This document shows positions 58,801 through 64,000 of a stretch of 64,000 nt of DNA, one piece after another. Position 1 is the stretch's first letter; each line of letters starts with the position of its first letter. Source of the stretch: Helicoverpa zea (Eukaryota; Arthropoda; Insecta; Lepidoptera; Noctuidae). The notes below the pieces were generated by a model. That model saw only the letters and a program-made list of their open reading frames with translations, did no database searches and was not told the origin of the DNA. The stretch is taken from the NCBI RefSeq assembly GCF_022581195.2, contig NC_061476.1:8168098-8232097 (forward strand), in the 5' to 3' direction. A program made the translations under genes and the position numbers.

Positions 58801-59284
58801 ATTTACACATCACCAGCGCACGCGCAGTCAAAAGACTGTGTTAGTGTGACTCCTCTCAGTTACACTGGTTGGCGTGTCTGGCTTTTGTTAACGATGTATT
58901 AAATCTTAATTGGTGACTTCAAAGGGAGTTGAAGCTTCCATTGAGGCAGAGCATCTGACCTGGATCAGGTTGGGCAATCCATCGATACCAACTGCGCAAG
59001 AGTGGTCACAAATAAACATCGTTAAATGTCATATTAAGAGCCTGACATGTAGAGAGCAAACCAGTTGAACCCTGAAATCAGAGGGAACCACAGGTCTTTA
59101 CGCCTATGGTTTATAACATAACATACTATATTGTACCCGCTGTATCGCCCCAAACAGATACCTAAACATCTGTTTTGATGACTACACATTGGCAAAGGAT
59201 TCTTGAAACTAATCCAGCAGATCCAAAGAGCCTTAAACACAGACTTGCAAACACAACCGTTGTTAGTGATTATTTGTCTTAACT

Positions 59285-59470
59285 AGCATCTGCCAGCGGT
59301 TTCACCTGCATCCCATGGGAACTTGTGCACGAAACTGGACAAAAAATAATCTGTAGCCTTACTCGATAAATGTGCTATCTAACACTGAAAGTATTTTTCA
59401 AATCGGACCAGTGCTTTCTGAGATTAGCGAGTTCTAGTAAACAAACTCTTCAGTATTATAATATTAGTAT
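59285..59470 (+). repeat. Retroposon-like dispersed repeat, family C
   Basis: Contains TCCCATGGGAACTTGTGC, AATCTGTAGCCTTACTCG, TTTCAAATCGGACCAGTGCT and TATTATAATATTAGTATAGA, in the same order as family C elsewhere in the window. More diverged. Confidence 0.6.
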
Positions 59471-61090
59471 AGACGTTTAATTATTATTATTCATGGCTAT
59501 AATCCGTCTCTGCTACAACAGTATATGTTGCCAAATATTTTAATTGTCATACAGAAATATAATACGTTTGACATGACATTGTGAACACATTATATATTGC
59601 TAACGTCTATCCGTAGTTGATCAGACAGATAGATATATTCCAAGTGTTAAAGAGTTTGCCCGTGATGAAGTTTGTGCAAAGTGATAGATAAGAAAAAGTT
59701 ATATTGATGGTCATAAGACATTTCCAAGATTTTTAAAAGAAATATTTAATTTGTATTTGGTGGGTTTTGTTTTTCTTTGGACATTGGATATCTTGTCGTG
59801 TAAGTAAATATTTGGCACATTAAGTTTTATATAAAAGATAAAACCGAATTAAGTATACAGCAAACTGTAGGGAAACGGAGATGTTATTTTAAATGAAGTT
59901 ATTGTTTTATGAAGGTTTATAAAATAATAAATGCACTGCATAACTCATAGTCACAGGCCTCTAATTTTATGTGGTTAGGTACTTAGTTTTTGTCATTGAC
60001 GAATATTAAATCCGGGAAGTTAGTTTCCAAGGAATGCTTTGAAATGCAAATAATTTATATTTTCCGCCTTTTAATAACAAATTCAAGATCGTCATGATCA
60101 TCTGATGTAGAAAACATTATTTATAAACAAGCTGAAGACACATAAAGATAAATAATGGAAGAGTGATTTACGGACCCAGGAATTACTAAATTAAACATGA
60201 ATGTCATCTAATACACTTCGATCAAGGTATCTGTAATTTTTATCAGGTTTCTAATAGTGTTACCTACCAATTACAAGTTATGCTTATGTCTCTCTCCGGT
60301 TGTGTCGGATTACTGTCCCATCGGGCTATGAGAGTGAAGGAATAGTGAGTTGAGTGCACCTGTATCTGTGCAGCTTGATCAGCAAGCTCCTTATATGAAG
60401 CAGACGCCGTGGCCGATAATCAGCTAGGAGGAGATCATCATTATACATTATATCTTTTAGCCGCTTAGCAGTAATAGATAATGTAAAATTCAGTCTAAAA
60501 TTATTTCAAAGGTGATCACCGTTCATTCCTTCTCTTTTCCTAAGTAGAGAAGCTGGTGTTCTGCAGTGAAGCAACAAAAAGACTTCCGAACAACCGACAA
60601 CCGAAGATTCCGAAATCCAAGATTCTTTTAACAATTAAACTCTTATTAAAATACATTGGCCTCGATTCGTTCAAAAAATCGTTCTATTATAAATTTTCAT
60701 AGCGGTTCAACTGGCGAGAGACCTGGCTCCTTGCCAACCATCATTTCTGTCCCATCAGAGTGCATAATATAAACATTTACAAACAATCGATTTTACACTT
60801 TACTGCTATTGTTAATAGGTGTAAAATTGGATGCGACGGGTGAGGAGTTAGGTCCTTGTTTTTGACGTTTAATTATGACGCAGATTTTACTGAAAAAGTT
60901 ACCTAATTAATAAAGGTATGGTATAATAAACCATACCAATGGTTTGGTAGCCAGACGAAAGTAATTATTCTTAAAAAAAAACAAATTGAAATATAAAATA
61001 TTTTTGAAAATTTCCTACTTCCGGCCGATTTCTACAATTAGATTGTGCAAAATAAAATTCTATAGATACTATCTGTTACCTAGAATAACA
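59471..61090. other. Intronic stretch of the right-hand gene
   Basis: AT-rich. 60290-60440 (CTCCGGTTGTGTCGGATTAC, CGTGGCCGATAATCAGC) is GC-richer and repeat-like. No exon seen. Confidence 0.4.
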
Positions 61091-61227
61091 GCTGTTCCTA
61101 ATCTTGTAACTATCAGTTGATTTGCTTACTAGAGATAGAATTTTGACATTAGCCCTATACAAGTAATGTCAAATTCGTATCTCTAGTAGGTAAGGAAAAG
61201 CACAATAGTTACAATATTGGGAATGTC
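61091..61227. mobile_element. 137-bp inverted-repeat MITE, relative of the element at 32672
   Basis: The whole unit folds on itself. GCTGTTCCTAATCTTGTAAC pairs with the reverse complement of GTTACAATATTGGGAATGTC. ACTAGAGATAGAATTTTGAC pairs with GTCAAATTCGTATCTCTAGT around a short CCCTATACAA loop. It has no coding capacity. Transposase family is not assigned. Confidence 0.7.
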
Positions 61228-61775
61228 CTTGAATCGTCAATCAGCCAATCACTGTCCAAAATATATAAATACATAAAAATATGAACAATTAGTTTGTTCA
61301 ATAGTTGAAACATTCGAGCTTTACAATAGTTGGCATCAAACGCGAGTTCTACGTCTACTGCGCATGCGTCAAGCCTACTTACTAATTTATTTCTAGTCTA
61401 GAAATATTCTCTAAAAAAACTGGGTGAATCTGGGTACCGGGAACTATCGGTATTTTAAACAATAAGTAATTAACATAAATGAGGATAACTATTAGTTAAT
61501 TTTTACAAACTTTTAAACTTAATAACTCTCTAGATAAAAAGGTAGGACCTAAGGCACGTGGTAAAGCATTAAAATATGTAAGTAGATACTTGCCTGATAT
61601 CTTAAAAAAAGTTCGTCCAGCCATCATATCAACTCCTATCAAAATAAAACCAAAAAAATAAATGAAAAAGTAACCATAACAAGTTTCAAACAATATCTTT
61701 AAAAAAGACGTGTACATAAAAACTAAAAAAAAATACAATAAACAAAAAGTAGACACATAAGTGGTAGATTATTTA

Positions 61776-61949
61776 AGGGATGATTTATATTAGGCCGGGA
61801 CGTGGCCGGGGGTGCCGTGGACGTGGCTCGAACGGGGCACAAACGGCGCTCGTCATACAAAATGTATGTAACGTTTCACGACCGTGCCCCGTTCGAGCCA
61901 CGTCCACGGCACGCCCCGGCCACGTCCCGGCCTAATATAAATCATCCCT
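61776..61949. mobile_element. 174-bp GC-rich hairpin MITE
   Basis: The arms of about 65 bp start AGGGATGATTTATATTAGGC and continue through GACGTGGCTCGAACGGGGCA. They are inverted repeats with one or two mismatches around the GGGG/GGCG junction. They are strongly GC-rich against AT-rich flanks. The loop contains AAATGTATGTAACG. Confidence 0.8.
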
Positions 61950-63045
61950 AATAATTGGTTTTCCAAAGGAATTAATAGATAAACCCTGGTATACACAGAA
62001 TGATGCGGATCTATCCCGCGAGCCCGCGCTTCAGGAGCCACTCGACTCGCTTACCGTAAGGCAGACGCACCCGAATCGCAACACTAGTCTCATAAATATT
62101 GCCAGTGTAAATAAATACCATTCCGCGGTTTTCTTTCATGAGTAGGCACACTTTACGTTCATATTTATATAAAAAAAGGTTTATCACTAAATTATTTATT
62201 TTTGACTAATTTTATGTATAAGTTCTTGCTTTTGCTTTATCTGTCTCTTTTTTTCACATGATTAATGTATTTATTTATAGCGAAATATTTGATTATTAAA
62301 AAACTCACACTTAAAAAGTCATTGCCTTTTTATTATCTGTCTACATTTTCAAAGTAAACCTAGAAAATAAGAATCATTCTTTATATGTAAAAATGTTTTT
62401 CATCATTTTCAATTACCTATCTATTGTAAGTATCTACCTACATAATATATGTAGATATATGTACCTATACCTAGCTAATCAGACAAAAAAAATTTGTTTA
62501 CCACTAGATTACTAGAATGTAGAGAAAACCCATAGAAATCTGAAAACTTAAAATCTATAAGTTCCTTCTTTCATCTATGAAAAAAAACTCATAAGCTTTT
62601 GTATAGTATTGTGTGTGTATCCAATGTGGCTAAAACCACAGATCATTAAATAGTTAGGTATATTCTACGTAACTAAAACTGAAAGTTACTGAAAAGTGTA
62701 AAAACATCCTATTATGTCCATATTTTCATTTCATCTGTCTATCACGCCTTTCTTAAAATATCCAAGATTATCAATTGATTTTGACATTGTCATTAAACTC
62801 ATTAGTTTTATTTTAATTTAACAGTTAATGTTCCTTAATCTTGGCAAGCAGATCTATGTGCTCATACATTATACTCGGGTGTTCTTATCAAACAGTTAGT
62901 AACAAACTTAGACTTACAATTTAGTTAGCAAACACCTACATAGCCTGATTAGTAATATCACCATAGTTCCCACAAAACCCGTCGTAACATCATCGACGTA
63001 CAAAAGCCGAGACATGACAGTAATCCTTCGACCCTGGTCTTTCAG
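61950..63045. other. Intronic stretch before exon 2 of the right-hand gene
   Basis: Very AT-rich with nothing recognisable until the acceptor at 63045. Confidence 0.5.
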
Positions 63046-63160
63046 GAGGACATGGAGAACAAGCCAGTGCTAGTGGGGGAGAAGGAGGTGGACCTAAACA
63101 AGATCTTCACGCCGGCGCCCGATGCTGAAGAGCATATCATCAAGAAAGACCGCAAGTTTG
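63046..63160 (+). CDS. Probable second coding exon of the gene starting at 52646
   Basis: Acceptor TGGTCTTTCAG is followed by an open frame in phase 0: EDMENKPVLVGEKEVDLNKI then FTPAPDAEEHIIKKDRKF. It ends one base into the next codon (phase 1) at donor GTAAGT (63161). The exon is GC-richer than its surroundings and has a coding-like composition with many Glu, Lys and Asp. It joins the 52646 exon without a frame problem across a 10.2-kb intron, giving at least 110 residues. Linkage of the two exons is inferred from phase, strand and the absence of other candidates. The combined N-terminus is charged, with no transmembrane segment yet. The product is unrecognised. Confidence 0.7.
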
Positions 63161-63744
63161 GTAAGTAACTACATTGACCTTAAGATAAAGGCCACGGCGG
63201 CGGCTTTACCACAGTTTTAACCTTAGCGGGCATTCTGCTGCTAATATAGACCAATCGTATTCCAATGACGTCACATTGGTTTTCTTTTTTATCCATAATT
63301 GAAAGTGCATTAACTTTTTCTGTCCTAATCATAATCTGTCCGAATGATAAATTACCCGAACTTAATATCACAAACCATAAAATTGAAACTCTTAAATATG
63401 ATATATCCTCAATCCTTTCCTAATATTGCTGTTTTCAAAACATAAAAATATGATTAAAGAAATCACAGTGACAATTAATTTAACCCCTGTTATCAACGAA
63501 CACCGATACAATTGAATACTGCCCACTCACCTGAAGAAACGTATTCTTAGACATTAGTGGCCTATTTACTGCCTATTCTTAGGCTATCTTACTACACAAT
63601 GTCACTAACACCATCTATCGGAATTTAAACAAAACATTGTTATAAATCCGATCGGCTGTAAAAGATTGCTAAAATTATAAAATGAGTGTATACCTATTAA
63701 AATCATTGTTGAAAGGTTCTTTTAACCTATAGATAGACAGACAT

Positions 63745-63850
63745 GTGTTGCTGGGGAGTTTGTTGCGCCAATTCTTCTTCCCAGCAAAAACACATAGGAA
63801 GTGGTGAAAGGTGGGCGTTTTGGGGACAGCCTTTTGTAAATATTTGACGC
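63745..63850 (+). repeat. Dispersed repeat, family E
   Basis: GTGTTGCTGGGGAGTTTGTT then TTCTTCTTCCCAGC and CACATAGGAAGTGGTGAAAG, homologous to 8825-8945. It lies in the intron after the second exon of the right-hand gene. Confidence 0.6.
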
Positions 63851-64000
63851 TCAGATCAATCTGAGATTTGGCTTTTAAAAAAGTGCTGTTTTGCAGTATC
63901 AATAAATGATTTTGAGTATGAGTTTGAATTAGTAAGCAAATAAAGCTGGATTAGCGTCTCAAAATAACATGAATGTTTTGAAGTTTTCATTAATCTATCT

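Noticed and set aside
1..64000. CRISPR arrays, bacterial promoters, riboswitches, prokaryotic operons or prophage
   Set aside because: None seen. The window is a spliced insect nuclear genome, and its regular repeats are transposons or microsatellites.
1..64000. Telomeric (TTAGG)n array or rDNA that might explain an R1-clade element
   Set aside because: I found no such array or rRNA sequence at the insertion or elsewhere in the window.
1..64000. Endogenous virus genes
   Set aside because: The only reverse transcriptase present is of non-LTR R1 type. No capsid, envelope, integrase or viral polymerase motif was recognised.

Overview
This window is eukaryotic, almost certainly from a moth or butterfly and probably from a noctuid moth. 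The background is AT-rich, coding exons are GC-rich and split by spliceosomal introns, there are no operons, and many dispersed repeats resemble ones I recall from noctuid genomes. The noctuid placement is inference from memory of repeat families, not from a search.

Layout. Positions 1-25,478 hold no coding exon I can support. They contain inverted-repeat elements (2.0, 9.0, 11.9-12.95, 14.6-15.4, 17.45 kb), retroposon-like fragments (0.3, 8.8, 21.7, 23.9 kb), and three CpG/NRF1/Inr-type promoter candidates (about 5.8 kb on -, 6.9 kb on +, 24.8 kb). Positions 25,479-37,924 hold a complete heterotrimeric G protein beta subunit gene (Gbeta13F/GNB1 type). Seven coding exons join with perfect phase into 340 residues plus stop, followed by an AT-rich 3' UTR ending at a candidate poly(A) site near 41.6 kb or 42.5 kb. 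Its introns are a transposon trap: two near-identical TA-flanked MITEs (one nested in an older MITE), a 371-bp near-perfect foldback, a 1.2-kb non-autonomous hAT element with a perfect 8-bp target duplication, a 5'-truncated R1-clade LINE with a 15-bp target duplication, a 408-bp element with perfect 27-bp TIRs, a 103-bp hairpin MITE and several short retroposons.

Positions 42.55-52.4 kb are intergenic with repeats. A second + strand gene starts at 52,646. Its first coding exon (72 residues) and a phase-compatible second exon at 63,046-63,160 (about 38 residues) are visible, and the rest lies beyond the window. I do not recognise the protein. Its 10-kb first intron carries a third copy of the TA-flanked MITE in the opposite orientation, a 122-bp tandem repeat, a composite retroposon block, a tRNA-derived SINE-like promoter and a GC-rich hairpin MITE.

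I did not find a new biological system. The most notable points are recent MITE activity inside a conserved signalling gene, a LINE inserted about 26 bp from a splice donor, a long intronic hairpin that could yield double-stranded RNA, and a tandem in-frame GTAAGT donor pair in the second gene.
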